From NCBI GenBank assembly GCA_947444195.1, contig CANEZL010000019.1, positions 19,539 through 83,538 of the forward strand: a stretch of DNA of 64,000 nt. The letters are read 5' to 3'. Position 1 is the stretch's first letter, and each line of letters begins with the position of its first letter. The notes below the pieces were generated by a model, which searched no databases, was not told the origin of the DNA, and saw only the letters and a list, made by a program, of their open reading frames with translations. The translations under genes and the position numbers were made by a program. Of the stretch, positions 40,454 to 49,011 are shown piece after piece. The DNA comes from Methylobacteriaceae bacterium (lineage in GTDB: Bacteria; Pseudomonadota; Alphaproteobacteria; Rhizobiales; Beijerinckiaceae).

Positions 40454-41341
40454 TCACGCCGAGGCGCGCAGATGCGCCACGAAGGCCTGCGCGAAGGGGG
40501 GAAGCGCCGCCAGATCCCGCAGGCAGAGGGTGAGGTCGCGCCGCGCCCAAGGGTCGGTGAGGGGCACCACGGCGATGTCGAGGCCCCGCGCCGCGCGGCG
40601 CGCCGTGCTCTCGGGCACGATGCCGAGGCCGACGCGGGCATCGGCCAGCCGGCAGACCGCATCGAAGCCGCGCAATTGCACCCGCAGCCGCATGGGGCGG
40701 CCGGCGCGGCCGGCGCGCTCGGCCAGGAACCGGGTGATGGCGCTCGCCCGGTCGAGGCCGACGAGATCGTGCTCCAGGACCTCCGCGAAGGCGACGGCCT
40801 CCCGGCCCGCCACGGGGTGGCCCATGCCGGCCACCACCACGAAGCGGTCCTCCCGGAAGGGAAAGGTCTGCAAGCCCCCCGTATCGACGGTGCCGGACAG
40901 GATGCCGAGATCGGCCGCCCCCTCCGCCACCAGCCCGACGATCTCGTCCGACGTGTGCTCGTCGATGTCGACGCTGACCCCGGGATGGGCGGCGAGATAG
41001 GCCGAGAGCGCCTCGGGCAGGAATTCGGCGAGCGCGTTGGTGTTGGCCACCACGCGGATCTGCCCGACCGTGCCGCCGGAGAAGGTCGACATCTCGGTCT
41101 GCATCCGCTCCACCGCGGCGAGCACCCCGCGAGCATGGTCGAGCAGCGCGCGGCCCGCAGGCGTCGGGGTGACGCCGAGGCGGGTGCGGGTGAGGAGCGC
41201 GGCGCCGAGCGAGTCCTCCATGGCGCGGATGCGCGTCGAGGCGGCGGCGAGGGCGAGATGCGCCCGGCCCGCCCCGTGCGTGATCGAGCCGGCCTCCACC
41301 ACGTGCCGGAACAGGGAGAGATCCACGAGGTCGAAGCGCAT
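40454..41341 (-). CDS. LysR-family transcriptional regulator
   Basis: 295 residues. An N-terminal helix-turn-helix (LSLFRHVVEAGSITHGAGRAHLALAAASTRIRAME) is followed by a substrate-binding domain (GQIRVVANTNALAEFLPEAL; RFVVVAGMGHPVAGRE; VGLGIVPESTA). The ATG at 41341 gives the usual start MRFDLVDLSLF. It is divergent from the SLC13 transporter gene. The 294-base gap between them holds a perfect inverted repeat at 41512-41534 suited to LysR binding. It likely controls transporter expression in response to a carboxylate. Confidence 0.88.
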   Translation of the reverse strand: MRFDLVDLSLFRHVVEAGSITHGAGRAHLALAAASTRIRAMEDSLGAALLTRTRLGVTPTPAGRALLDHARGVLAAVERMQTEMSTFSGGTVGQIRVVANTNALAEFLPEALSAYLAAHPGVSVDIDEHTSDEIVGLVAEGAADLGILSGTVDTGGLQTFPFREDRFVVVAGMGHPVAGREAVAFAEVLEHDLVGLDRASAITRFLAERAGRAGRPMRLRVQLRGFDAVCRLADARVGLGIVPESTARRAARGLDIAVVPLTDPWARRDLTLCLRDLAALPPFAQAFVAHLRASA

Positions 41342-41511
41342 GCTCACGCCACCGAAGCGTTCGGGCGGGGGCGAGGGTCGTGCCGGGGGCAAGGGTCTCT
41401 GCACAGGTCCGGGCAGGGGCCGGCGCGGGTCCCGCCCCTCCTCCGCCAGCGAAGCCCGGCGATCCGGTTCACGGCCATGTCCCTCCGCGCGCGCCGCGTC
41501 CTGGCATGCCA

Positions 41512-41534
41512 ATCCTTCGCCGTTTACGAAGGAT
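41512..41534. promoter_or_regulatory. LysR-type operator between lysR and the SLC13 transporter gene
   Basis: Perfect inverted repeat: ATCCTTCG, 7-base spacer, CGAAGGAT. The T-N11-A core typical of LysR boxes is included (T41517, A41529). It lies 171 bases from the regulator start and about 100 from the transporter ATG. The rest of the 294-base gap shows nothing else clear. Confidence 0.6.
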
Positions 41535-41635
41535 CGGTCAACGAGTGCCGAATTGCGAACCGTTCCAAACCTGCGGAAGAATGCCGGCCCTGAACGGTCC
41601 GGTAGCGGCCGGAGATCCCGCGGGGAGGCAGCGAC

Positions 41636-42937
41636 ATGACGGGGGAGGCGGCCATCTGGGCGACCGGCGCCCTCCTCGTGCTCTGCATGGGCTTCTGGGC
41701 GACCGCCCTCATCCCCGAGATCGTCACCGCGCTGCTGTTCTTCGCCCTCGCCATGCTGCTGAAGCTCGGCAGCGCGAACACCGTGTTCACGGGCTTTACC
41801 ACCTCGGCCTTCTGGCTCGTCCTCTCCGGCATGGTGGTGGGGCAGGCGATGACCCGCACGGGGCTGGGCCGCCGCCTCGCGCGCGGTCTCTCGGGGCGCC
41901 TCGGCCGGTCCTATCCGCACCTCGTCGGCGGCCTCGTCGCCTTCAGCTTCGCCCTCGCCTTCGTGATGCCGTCCAATCTCGGGCGGATCGCCCTGATGGT
42001 GCCGGTGACGCTGGCGCTCTGCGACGCCTTCGGCCTCGGCCCCGGCCGGCCCGGCCGCAGCGGCGCCGTCCTGGCGGTGGGGGTGGCGACGCCGATCCTG
42101 TCGGCGGCGATCCTGCCCGCCAACGTGCCGAACCTCGTCATGGCCGGCACCGCCGAGCAGCTCCTCGGCCTGCACCTCACCTACATGCCCTATCTCTGGC
42201 TGCACGCGCCGGTGCTGGCGGGGGTGAAGGGCGTGCTGCTCACCCTGCTCATCGTGCGCCTGTTCCCCGACCGGCTCGCCGCGGCAGGCGCCATCCCCGA
42301 GCCCCTGCCGCCGCCCACCGGGGCGGAGCGGCGGCTCGCGGTGATCCTCGCCCTGACGCTCGCCCTGTGGATGACGGACGGGCTGCACGGCATCCAGCCC
42401 GCCTGGGTGGGCTTGGCCGCTGCGACCCTGTGCCTGATGCCGCGGGTCGGCGTGGTGGGAGCCGACGCCTTCGGCCAGATCTCCCTGCGCACCTGCTTCT
42501 ACATCGCCGCGCTGCTCGGCCTCGTCGCCCTGGTCACCGAGACCGGGCTGGGCGCCCGCCTCGGCCACGCGCTCCTGGCGCTGGCCCCCCTGGAGCCCGG
42601 CGCGACCCTGCGCAATGTCGGCGTGCTCACCGGCATCGCCACCCTGCTCACCCTGCTCGTCACCGCCAACGGCGCGCCCGCCCTCTACACGGCGCTCGCG
42701 GGCGAGATGGCGCAGGCGAGCGGGCTCGCGGCCATGACCGTGGTGATGCTGCAGGTGGCGGGCTACGCCACCATCTTTTTCCCCTACCAGGCGCCGCCGA
42801 TCGTGCTGGCGCGGGAACTCGGCGGCGTCTCCCTGCGGGACGCCACGCGGCTGACCCTCGCCTTCGGCGCCGCATCATTGCTCGTTGCGGTGCCGCTCAA
42901 CCTCGTGTGGTGGCGCATCCTGGGGCAGCTGCCATGA
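41636..42937 (+). CDS. SLC13/DASS-family anion transporter
   Basis: 433 residues, about 11-12 membrane helices. Two inverted halves are visible, each with a permeation stretch: FALAFVMPSNLGRIALMVPV in the first, and LLVTANGAPALYTALA in the second. This matches the divalent anion/Na+ symporter family, which moves dicarboxylates, tricarboxylates or sulfate across the inner membrane. The protein is slightly shorter than typical members. The divergent lysR suggests substrate induction. It is followed 129 bases later by sdhC, so a succinate or malate substrate would be sensible but is inference. Confidence 0.8.
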   Translation: MTGEAAIWATGALLVLCMGFWATALIPEIVTALLFFALAMLLKLGSANTVFTGFTTSAFWLVLSGMVVGQAMTRTGLGRRLARGLSGRLGRSYPHLVGGLVAFSFALAFVMPSNLGRIALMVPVTLALCDAFGLGPGRPGRSGAVLAVGVATPILSAAILPANVPNLVMAGTAEQLLGLHLTYMPYLWLHAPVLAGVKGVLLTLLIVRLFPDRLAAAGAIPEPLPPPTGAERRLAVILALTLALWMTDGLHGIQPAWVGLAAATLCLMPRVGVVGADAFGQISLRTCFYIAALLGLVALVTETGLGARLGHALLALAPLEPGATLRNVGVLTGIATLLTLLVTANGAPALYTALAGEMAQASGLAAMTVVMLQVAGYATIFFPYQAPPIVLARELGGVSLRDATRLTLAFGAASLLVAVPLNLVWWRILGQLP

Positions 42938-43066
42938 GGATCCGCGACCGCCGGGGAAGGCGTGACAGATCCGCCGATCGCTCATGCCGCATTGCGGCTG
43001 GCCCCTCGGCGCACTAGCCCTACCAGTTTAGAGACGCTTCAGTTCGCAACTGCGAGGCCCGATACG

Positions 43067-43468
43067 ATGGCACCGACCGCCCGGCCGACCGTGGCCCAAC
43101 CTCTCTCGCCGCACCTCCAGATCTACCGCTGGACCTGGACCATGGCGATGTCGGTGTTCCACCGTGTCACCGGCACCGCCCTCTACGGCGGCACGGCGCT
43201 GGTCGCGATCTGGCTGGTGGCGCTGGCCTCGGGCCCCGCCGCCTATGCCTGGGTCGCGTGGTTCTTCGGCTCCTGGATCGGCCGGATCGTGCTGTTCGGC
43301 TATACCTGGATCCTGATGCACCACATGCTGGGGGGCCTGCGCCACTTCGTGTGGGATTTCGGCGTCGGCCTCGACCGCACGACGCGGATGAACCTGTCGC
43401 GGGGCACCCTGATCGGCTCCGTGGCGCTCACCCTCGTGATCTGGGCGCTCGCCCTGACGCTGCGCTGA
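43067..43468 (+). CDS. sdhC: Succinate dehydrogenase cytochrome b556 subunit
   Basis: 133 residues with three membrane helices; anchor subunit of complex II in the inner membrane. The heme b/quinone region is recognised in [25 protein letters not shown] and [15 protein letters not shown] (axial His). The ATG at 43067 follows GCGAGGCC; an earlier GTG would add 35 unrelated residues. It is the first gene of sdhCDA, 11 bases before sdhD. Confidence 0.95.
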   Translation: MAPTARPTVAQPLSPHLQIYRWTWTMAMSVFHRVTGTALYGGTALVAIWLVALASGPAAYAWVAWFFGSWIGRIVLFGYTWILMHHMLGGLRHFVWDFGVGLDRTTRMNLSRGTLIGSVALTLVIWALALTLR

Positions 43469-43479
43469 CGGAGGGCACG

Positions 43480-43893
43480 ATGGCCGACAACCGCCAGGAC
43501 ACCAACCTCTCCATCCGCACCCCGCGCGCCCGCGTGCGCGGCCTCGGCGCCTCCGGGCACGGGGCCGACCACTGGTGGCTCCAGCGCGTCACGGCGGCGG
43601 CCAACGCCCCCCTGATGATCGGCTTCGTCGTCATCGTCGCGATGATGGCCGGCCGGCCCTATCCGGAGGCGGTGGCGCTGATGGCCCACCCCCTCGTGGC
43701 CATCGTCCTGATCCTCGCCGTCCTGTCGGTGACGATCCACATGCGCAGCGGCATGCAGGTCGTCATCGAGGACTACGTCCACGACAAGGCGCTGCGCTTC
43801 GCGGCCTTGTTCGCCAACACCTTCTACGCGGTCGTCGTCGCCGTGGCCTGCCTCTACGCGATCCTGCGCGTGGGGCTCGGCCGCCTCGTCTGA
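43480..43893 (+). CDS. sdhD: Succinate dehydrogenase hydrophobic anchor subunit
   Basis: 137 residues, three helices after a polar N-terminus ([23 protein letters not shown]). [18 protein letters not shown] and [22 protein letters not shown] are typical of alphaproteobacterial SdhD, with the second heme ligand histidine in [10 protein letters not shown]. It pairs with SdhC in the membrane. GAGGGCACG precedes the ATG. It is followed 23 bases later by sdhA. Confidence 0.94.
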   Translation: MADNRQDTNLSIRTPRARVRGLGASGHGADHWWLQRVTAAANAPLMIGFVVIVAMMAGRPYPEAVALMAHPLVAIVLILAVLSVTIHMRSGMQVVIEDYVHDKALRFAALFANTFYAVVVAVACLYAILRVGLGRLV

Positions 43894-43916
43894 CCGGGCA
43901 CAGAGGAGTCTCCGCC

Positions 43917-45725
43917 ATGGCCGCCAACGGCACCCGCCCCGCCTACACCATCAACGACCATACCTTCGACGTCGTCGTCGTGGGTGCCGGCGGCGCGGGG
44001 CTCCGCGCCACCGTCGGCTGCTCCCAGGCGGGCCTGCGCACCGCCTGCATCACCAAGGTGTTCCCGACCCGCTCGCACACGGTGGCGGCGCAGGGCGGCA
44101 TCTCGGCGTCGCTCGGCAACATGGGCCCCGACGACTGGCGCTGGCACATGTACGACACCGTGAAGGGGTCGGACTGGCTCGGCGACCAGGACGCCATCGA
44201 GTACCTCGTGCGCAACGCCCCCGCCGCCGTGTACGAGCTGGAGCACTGGGGCGTGCCGTTCTCGCGCACGGCCGAGGGCAAGATCTACCAGCGGCCCTTC
44301 GGCGGCATGACCACCGATTACGGCAAGGGCACCGCCCAGCGCACCTGCGCGGCGGCCGACCGCACGGGGCACGCCATGCTCCACACCCTCTACGGGCAGG
44401 CGGTGAAGAACCAGACGAACTTCTTCATCGAGTATTTCGCCCTCGACCTGATCATGGACGAGGACGGGCGCTGCCGCGGCGTCATCGCCATGGACCAGGC
44501 CACCGGCGAGATCCACCGCTTCCGCGCCCAGATGGTCATCCTCGCCACCGGCGGCTACGGGCGCGCCTATTTCTCGGCGACCTCGGCGCACACCTGCACC
44601 GGCGACGGCGGCGGCATGGTGCTGCGCGCGGGGCTCCCGCTCCAGGACATGGAGTTCGTGCAGTTCCACCCCACCGGCATCTACGGCGCGGGCTGCCTGA
44701 TCACCGAGGGCGCGCGCGGCGAGGGCGGCTACCTGACGAATTCCGAGGGCGAGCGCTTCATGGAGCGCTACGCGCCGTCGGCCAAGGACCTTGCCTCCCG
44801 CGACGTGGTCTCGCGCTCCATGACCATGGAGATCCGCGCCGGCCGGGGCGTGGGCAAGAACAAGGACCACATCTTCCTGCACCTCGACCACCTCGACCCG
44901 AAGATCCTCCACGAGCGCCTGCCGGGCATCTCGGAGAGCGCCAAGATCTTCGCGGGCGTGGACGTCACCAAGGAGCCGATCCCGGTCCTGCCCACCGTGC
45001 ACTACAATATGGGCGGCATCCCCACGAACTATCATGGCGAGGTGCTGACGCTCCGGGACGGCAACCCCGACACCGTGGTGCCCGGCCTGATGGCGATCGG
45101 CGAGGCGGCCTGCGTCTCGGTGCACGGGGCCAACCGCCTCGGCTCGAACTCGCTCATCGACCTCGTGGTGTTCGGCCGCGCGGCGGGCCTGCGCTGCGCC
45201 GACATCGTGGAGGCCAACGGTCGCGTGCCCGACGCGCCCAAGGAGGCCACCGACAAGGCGCTCGCCCGCCTCGACCGCTTCCGCTACGCCGACGGCTCGA
45301 CCTCGACCGCCGAGCTGCGCCTCGAGATGCAGAAGACCATGCAGAACAACTGCGCCGTCTTCCGCACCGGCGAGGTGCTGGAGGAGGGCAAGGGCCTGAT
45401 CCACAAGGTCTGGACCGCGGCTGCCGACATCAAGATCACCGACCGCTCGCTCATCTGGAACACCGACCTCCTCGAGACCCTGGAGTTCGACAACCTGATC
45501 GGCCAGGCGGTGGTGACGATGGAATCGGCGGCCAACCGTCCGGAATCGCGCGGCGCCCACGCCCGCGAGGACTTCCCGGACCGCGACGACCGGGAGTGGA
45601 TGAAGCACACCCTCTCCTGGCTCGACGAGGTGAACCACCGGGTGAACATCGATTACCGCCCGGTCCACACCTACACGATGTCGAACGAGATCCAGTACAT
45701 CGAGCCGAAGGCGCGCGTGTACTGA
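43917..45725 (+). CDS. sdhA: Succinate dehydrogenase flavoprotein subunit
   Basis: 602 residues. It oxidises succinate to fumarate with covalently bound FAD. The FAD-binding motif is [17 protein letters not shown]. The flavinylated histidine lies in [18 protein letters not shown]. Active-site stretches [21 protein letters not shown] and [12 protein letters not shown] are intact. A strong AGAGGAG site precedes the ATG. After the stop there is a stable 11-bp hairpin, then two small toxin-antitoxin-like genes, before sdhB resumes at 46377. Normally sdhB follows directly. Confidence 0.97.
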   Translation: MAANGTRPAYTINDHTFDVVVVGAGGAGLRATVGCSQAGLRTACITKVFPTRSHTVAAQGGISASLGNMGPDDWRWHMYDTVKGSDWLGDQDAIEYLVRNAPAAVYELEHWGVPFSRTAEGKIYQRPFGGMTTDYGKGTAQRTCAAADRTGHAMLHTLYGQAVKNQTNFFIEYFALDLIMDEDGRCRGVIAMDQATGEIHRFRAQMVILATGGYGRAYFSATSAHTCTGDGGGMVLRAGLPLQDMEFVQFHPTGIYGAGCLITEGARGEGGYLTNSEGERFMERYAPSAKDLASRDVVSRSMTMEIRAGRGVGKNKDHIFLHLDHLDPKILHERLPGISESAKIFAGVDVTKEPIPVLPTVHYNMGGIPTNYHGEVLTLRDGNPDTVVPGLMAIGEAACVSVHGANRLGSNSLIDLVVFGRAAGLRCADIVEANGRVPDAPKEATDKALARLDRFRYADGSTSTAELRLEMQKTMQNNCAVFRTGEVLEEGKGLIHKVWTAAADIKITDRSLIWNTDLLETLEFDNLIGQAVVTMESAANRPESRGAHAREDFPDRDDREWMKHTLSWLDEVNHRVNIDYRPVHTYTMSNEIQYIEPKARVY

Positions 45726-45733
45726 GGCAAGCC

Positions 45734-45758
45734 GGATGACGGGCCCTGCCCGTCATCC
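45734..45758. repeat. Strong 11-bp hairpin after sdhA
   Basis: GGATGACGGGC, loop CCT, GCCCGTCATCC, a perfect stem starting 9 bases after the sdhA stop. There is no T run. It may protect the sdhCDA messenger or cut down read-through into the small gene pair and sdhB. Confidence 0.6.
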
Positions 45759-45776
45759 CTCCCGGAGGCCGACCCG

Positions 45777-45989
45777 ATGACGCGGAGCGTCGAGGATTTC
45801 CCGAGGATCACGGTCGATCCTGCGGTGATGGGCGGCAAGCCCTGCATCCGCGGGATGCGCGTGACCGTCGGCATGATCCTCGGTGAGTTGGGCGGCGGGA
45901 CAACGATCGACGAACTGCTGGCCGGCTACCCGTATCTGGAGCGGGCGGACATCCTCGAAGCCAAGCGGTACGCCGCGCAATCGTCCTGA
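45777..45989 (+). CDS. DUF433 antitoxin-like protein
   Basis: 70 residues spanning one DUF433 domain: PRITVDPAVMGGKPCIRGMRVTV, then GGGTTIDELLAGYPYLERADILEAKRYAA. DUF433 proteins are small helix-turn-helix-like proteins. They usually lie before DUF5615 PIN-like toxin genes and are regarded as antitoxins. Here the partner nine bases downstream is VapD-like instead. CGGAGG stands 9-14 bases before the ATG. The gene pair sits inside the succinate dehydrogenase operon, on the same strand. Confidence 0.82.
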   Translation: MTRSVEDFPRITVDPAVMGGKPCIRGMRVTVGMILGELGGGTTIDELLAGYPYLERADILEAKRYAAQSS

Positions 45990-45998
45990 GCCCCGAAG

Positions 45999-46346
45999 AT
46001 GTCGTCACGCGCACGGATCGGGCACAACAGTCACTCTCGCGGAAGGCCGCCGGTCGTGTACGCAATCGCCTTCGATCTCGACGTGAAAATGCTTGAGCAG
46101 ACCTATCACAACAAGTCCTGGCAGAACGCCTACTCGGACATCGAGAAGGCCTTGGGAAGATTCGGGTTCTCCCGTCAGCAGGGCAGCGTCTATTTCGGCA
46201 ACGACACGGTCGATGCCGTCACCTGCGTCCTCGCCGTCCAGGATCTGACGCGCAGCTTCGCCTGGTTCAAGCCGTCCGTGAGCGACATGCGGATGCTGCG
46301 CATTGAAGACAACAACGACCTGATGCCGGCGATCAAGTCGGTCTGA
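45999..46346 (+). CDS. VapD-like endoribonuclease (Cas2-fold toxin family)
   Basis: 115 residues from ATG, or 96 from a GTG at 46056. The core VYAIAFDLDVKMLEQTYHN, FGFSRQQGSVYFGND and SFAWFKPSVSDMRMLRIEDNNDL matches the VapD family, which has a Cas2-like fold and single-stranded RNA cleavage activity. The conserved Asp in AFDLD is retained. The extra N-terminal stretch contains ARIGHNS, a motif common in rhizobial phage/plasmid-borne small proteins, so the longer form could be real. VapD is about 90-95 residues in Haemophilus and Helicobacter. It lies between DUF433 and sdhB. Confidence 0.8.
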   Translation: MSSRARIGHNSHSRGRPPVVYAIAFDLDVKMLEQTYHNKSWQNAYSDIEKALGRFGFSRQQGSVYFGNDTVDAVTCVLAVQDLTRSFAWFKPSVSDMRMLRIEDNNDLMPAIKSV

Positions 46347-46376
46347 CGGTTTCCCATTCTTGCTGACGAGATCGCT

Positions 46377-47201
46377 ATGGCTCAGTTCGCACTTCCCAAG
46401 AACTCGCAGGTCCGCGAGGGCAAGTCCTGGCCGGCACCGGCCGGGGCGAAGAACCTGCAGACCTTCCGCGTCTACCGCTGGAACCCGGACGACGGCGCCA
46501 ATCCGCGCATCGACACCTACCAGGTCGACCGCGACGATTGCGGGCCGATGGTGCTCGACGCGCTTCTGTGGATCAAGAACACGGTCGATTCGACGCTGGT
46601 CTTCCGCCGCTCCTGCCGCGAGGGCATCTGCGGCTCCTGCGCCATGAACATCGAGGGGCAGAACACGCTCGCCTGCACGATGGGCATCGACGAGTGCAAG
46701 AGCCCCGACAACGCCCTGCCGATCCTCACCCGCAAGGACAAGGACGGCGCGATCCGGATCTACCCGCTGCCGCACATGCCGGTGCTGAAGGATCTGGTGC
46801 CGGACCTGACGAACTTCTTCGCCCAGCACGCGGCGATCGAGCCCTGGCTCCAGACCGAGACGCCCGCCCCCGAGAAGGAGTGGCGCCAGACCCCGGAGGA
46901 CCGCGCCCGCCTCGACGGCCTCTACGAGTGCATCCTCTGCGCCTGCTGCACCACGAGTTGCCCGAGCTACTGGTGGAACGGCGACCGCTTCCTGGGTCCC
47001 GCCGCGCTCCTGCAGGCCTATCGCTGGCTGATCGACTCGCGCGACGAGAACACCGGCGACCGGCTCGACAGCCTGCACGACCCGTTCCGGCTCTACCGCT
47101 GCCACACGATCATGAACTGCGCCAACACCTGCCCGAAGAGCCTGAACCCGGCGAAAGCCATCGCCGAGATCAAGAAGATGATGGTCGAGCGCGAGGTCTG
47201 A
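46377..47201 (+). CDS. sdhB: Succinate dehydrogenase iron-sulfur subunit
   Basis: 274 residues. The 2Fe-2S cluster ligands are in [22 protein letters not shown]. The 4Fe-4S and 3Fe-4S ligands are in [16 protein letters not shown] and [17 protein letters not shown]. It carries electrons from SdhA to the quinone in the membrane. It is separated from sdhA by 651 bases that hold the hairpin and the DUF433/VapD pair. No clear new promoter was seen in the 30-base gap after vapD, so transcription may pass through the toxin-like pair. Confidence 0.96.
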   Translation: MAQFALPKNSQVREGKSWPAPAGAKNLQTFRVYRWNPDDGANPRIDTYQVDRDDCGPMVLDALLWIKNTVDSTLVFRRSCREGICGSCAMNIEGQNTLACTMGIDECKSPDNALPILTRKDKDGAIRIYPLPHMPVLKDLVPDLTNFFAQHAAIEPWLQTETPAPEKEWRQTPEDRARLDGLYECILCACCTTSCPSYWWNGDRFLGPAALLQAYRWLIDSRDENTGDRLDSLHDPFRLYRCHTIMNCANTCPKSLNPAKAIAEIKKMMVEREV

Positions 47202-47636
47202 CCCGACGGACCTCTCCTCCCCCTTGCGGGGAGGAGCCGGAGGTGGGGTGGTGCAGGATGGGATCGCCGATGGTGCCTTCCGCACCACCCCCGCCCCGAA
47301 CGCCTCCTCGCAAGGACGGGGCATCGCGTTTGGCACCGCGCGGTCATCCCGGGGCCGCGCAGCGGAGCCCGGGATCCATGCACACCGAAGCGGTAGGTTG
47401 GGCCGTGCGGTGTCCCTGGATTGCACGCTCCGCGCGCCCCTGCGGGTCCGGACTCGCTCTTCGAGCGATCCGGAATGACGGCGGAGAGGACCTGATCGCC
47501 GAACGCGATCACCCTGCCGCAAGGGGGAGGGGACAGAGGCTCCTCCGCCCACCGGAGCGATCGACCGACCGCGTATGATCCGGCGCGAAGACGCGCGTTG
47601 GCAACGGCCGGGACGGCGACGTCCCGGCCGCTTCCG
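47202..47636. other. Repeat-filled gap after sdhB
   Basis: No gene. Hairpin CTCCTCCCC-CTTGC-GGGGAGGAG at 47214-47236 follows the sdhB stop and is a plausible terminator. It is continued by GGAGGTGGGGTGGTGCAGGAT and paired CACCACCCC, a composition shared in reverse with 14085-14190. A further segment near 47345-47475 (CATCCCGGGGCCGCG ... CGGAATGAC) resembles degenerate intergenic repeats. The last copy CGCAAGGGGGAGGGG ends near 47533. Confidence 0.55.
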
Positions 47637-48095
47637 TCACTGGACCTGCGCGAAGAGCGGATCGAAGCGCTTCTGGGCGAGCTTGCCGTGCTGGACCGCC
47701 TTGGCCTGTTCGAGGTTGCCGCGTTCGTCGCCGACCACCACCAGGGCGACCATGCCCATCAGGTAGTGGGGCGAGCACTTGAAGCCGTAGATGCCCGGCT
47801 TGTCGAAGGTGATCGTCTCGTCCCTGCCGACCACGGTCTTGATGACGGGGGCGCCTTCCGGCGCCATGCCCCTGATCGTCTCGATGTTGTGCCCCTTGTC
47901 GGTCGAGACCAGCTTGATGCTGTCGCCGGGATCGAGCTTCACGAAGGCCGGATCGAAGACCATCGCCCCGCCGGGACCGCTGTTGAGCGTCTTCACGACG
48001 ACCTCGGCCGCACCGGCCGGCGCGAATCCGGCGACCTGCGCCAGCAGGACGGCTCCGCACATCGTTGCGTAAGACTTTCGAATTCCTCCAATCAT
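47637..48095 (-). CDS. Pseudoazurin, periplasmic blue copper protein
   Basis: 152 residues with a signal peptide (MIGGIRKSYATMCGAVLLAQ, cleaved after GAAE or nearby). The cupredoxin domain has the type 1 copper ligands: His in DKGHNIETI, Cys, His and Met in GFKCSPHYLMGM. It shuttles single electrons in the periplasm, in other bacteria to nitrite or nitrous oxide reductase, or from methylamine-type dehydrogenases. AGGAAAACG precedes the ATG. No denitrification gene is in the window, so the partner is unknown. Confidence 0.92.
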   Translation of the reverse strand: MIGGIRKSYATMCGAVLLAQVAGFAPAGAAEVVVKTLNSGPGGAMVFDPAFVKLDPGDSIKLVSTDKGHNIETIRGMAPEGAPVIKTVVGRDETITFDKPGIYGFKCSPHYLMGMVALVVVGDERGNLEQAKAVQHGKLAQKRFDPLFAQVQ

Positions 48096-48412
48096 CGTTT
48101 TCCTTGCTCCAAGACAATGGCACAGTCAGCCGAGATGCTTTGAAGCTGATACGAACATCTTTGCAAGCGCGATGTTCTGTACTTTTTCCAGATCGAATAT
48201 CGAAGACATGCGGCTCCCACGGAGAACCGACCCGTCGGAGAACGGCCGGCGGAGTGCGGCGCCACCGCCACACCGGGAGGAAAAGCCCGGCCGATCCCCG
48301 CTTCGTCCGGCCTCACGCGGGTCGCCGCCTTGCGACCATCGCATTTGGTGGTGAGGCAGGCGGGCGCGCCGCACGCCAACCCGCCGGCGCCGATTTTCGG
48401 GGTCTGAGGTCG
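48096..48412. other. Divergent intergenic region between pseudoazurin and lipoprotein genes
   Basis: 317 bases, AT-richer from 48070 to 48200, presumably holding the pseudoazurin promoter. No FNR-type TTGAT-N4-ATCAA palindrome was found. The right part is GC-rich without a visible gene. Nothing else is supported. Confidence 0.5.
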
Positions 48413-49003
48413 ATGCCGCGCCAGTACCTGTCGACATCCTTCGCGCTCGTGCTCGCCGTCAGCCTCGGCGCCTGCGCCTCGCAGCGCCTGGACGGCCCGC
48501 GCACCCGCGCCCCGGCGCCCCAGGCCGCCCTCGACGCGCCCGTGCCGGCGATCCCCTCGGGGGCGGTGAGCTCCGCCCCCCTCGCCCCGCCCCCCGGCGC
48601 CACGGCCGCGCCCGAGGCGCCGCCCGTCCCCGGCAGCCAGGTCGCCGCCGTCGCGCCGCCCGCCTCGAACGTCGTCGCCGAGCCGGTGGCGCCGCCCCCG
48701 GCCCCGCCGCCCGTGGTGGCGAGCGGGCGCTCCGCGGTGGTCGGCAGCTGGGACGCCAAGGACGCCACGGGCGCGAGTTGCAAGGTCACCCTGTCGAGCA
48801 CGCCCGCGCTCGACCTCTACAAGGCCTCGGCCGGGGGCTGCGCCAACAAGGAGCTCGCCAAGGTCTCGGCCTGGGATTACCGCGACGGCGAGGTCTACCT
48901 CTACCAGGCCGGCGGCACGGTGGCGGCCCGCCTGCGGCAGGGCGGCGGCGCCCTCGACGGGGCGTTGACCAAGTCCGGCGCCTCTCTCGCCCTGGTGCGC
49001 TGA
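48413..49003 (+). CDS. Omp19-like lipoprotein with AprI/Inh protease-inhibitor domain
   Basis: 196 residues. A signal peptide with lipobox (VLAVSLGAC, lipidated Cys at about residue 21) is followed by a long Pro/Ala linker to residue about 110. The AprI/Inh beta-barrel domain follows: VVGSWDAKDATGASCKVTLSS, GGCANKELAKVSAWDYRDGEVY. Two cysteines are in the right place for a disulfide. Brucella Omp19 is the best-known relative, an outer-membrane lipoprotein that inhibits proteases. Nine bases separate it from the deformylase-like gene. Confidence 0.8.
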   Translation: MPRQYLSTSFALVLAVSLGACASQRLDGPRTRAPAPQAALDAPVPAIPSGAVSSAPLAPPPGATAAPEAPPVPGSQVAAVAPPASNVVAEPVAPPPAPPPVVASGRSAVVGSWDAKDATGASCKVTLSSTPALDLYKASAGGCANKELAKVSAWDYRDGEVYLYQAGGTVAARLRQGGGALDGALTKSGASLALVR

Positions 49004-49011
49004 GGCGGCCC

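Noticed and set aside
45999..46346. VapD-like gene as a Cas2 of a CRISPR system
   Set aside because: The fold families are related, but there is no cas1 or array, and the sequence follows VapD rather than Cas2.
48096..48200. Possible FNR/NnrR site upstream of pseudoazurin
   Set aside because: No TTGAT-N4-ATCAA-like palindrome could be found.
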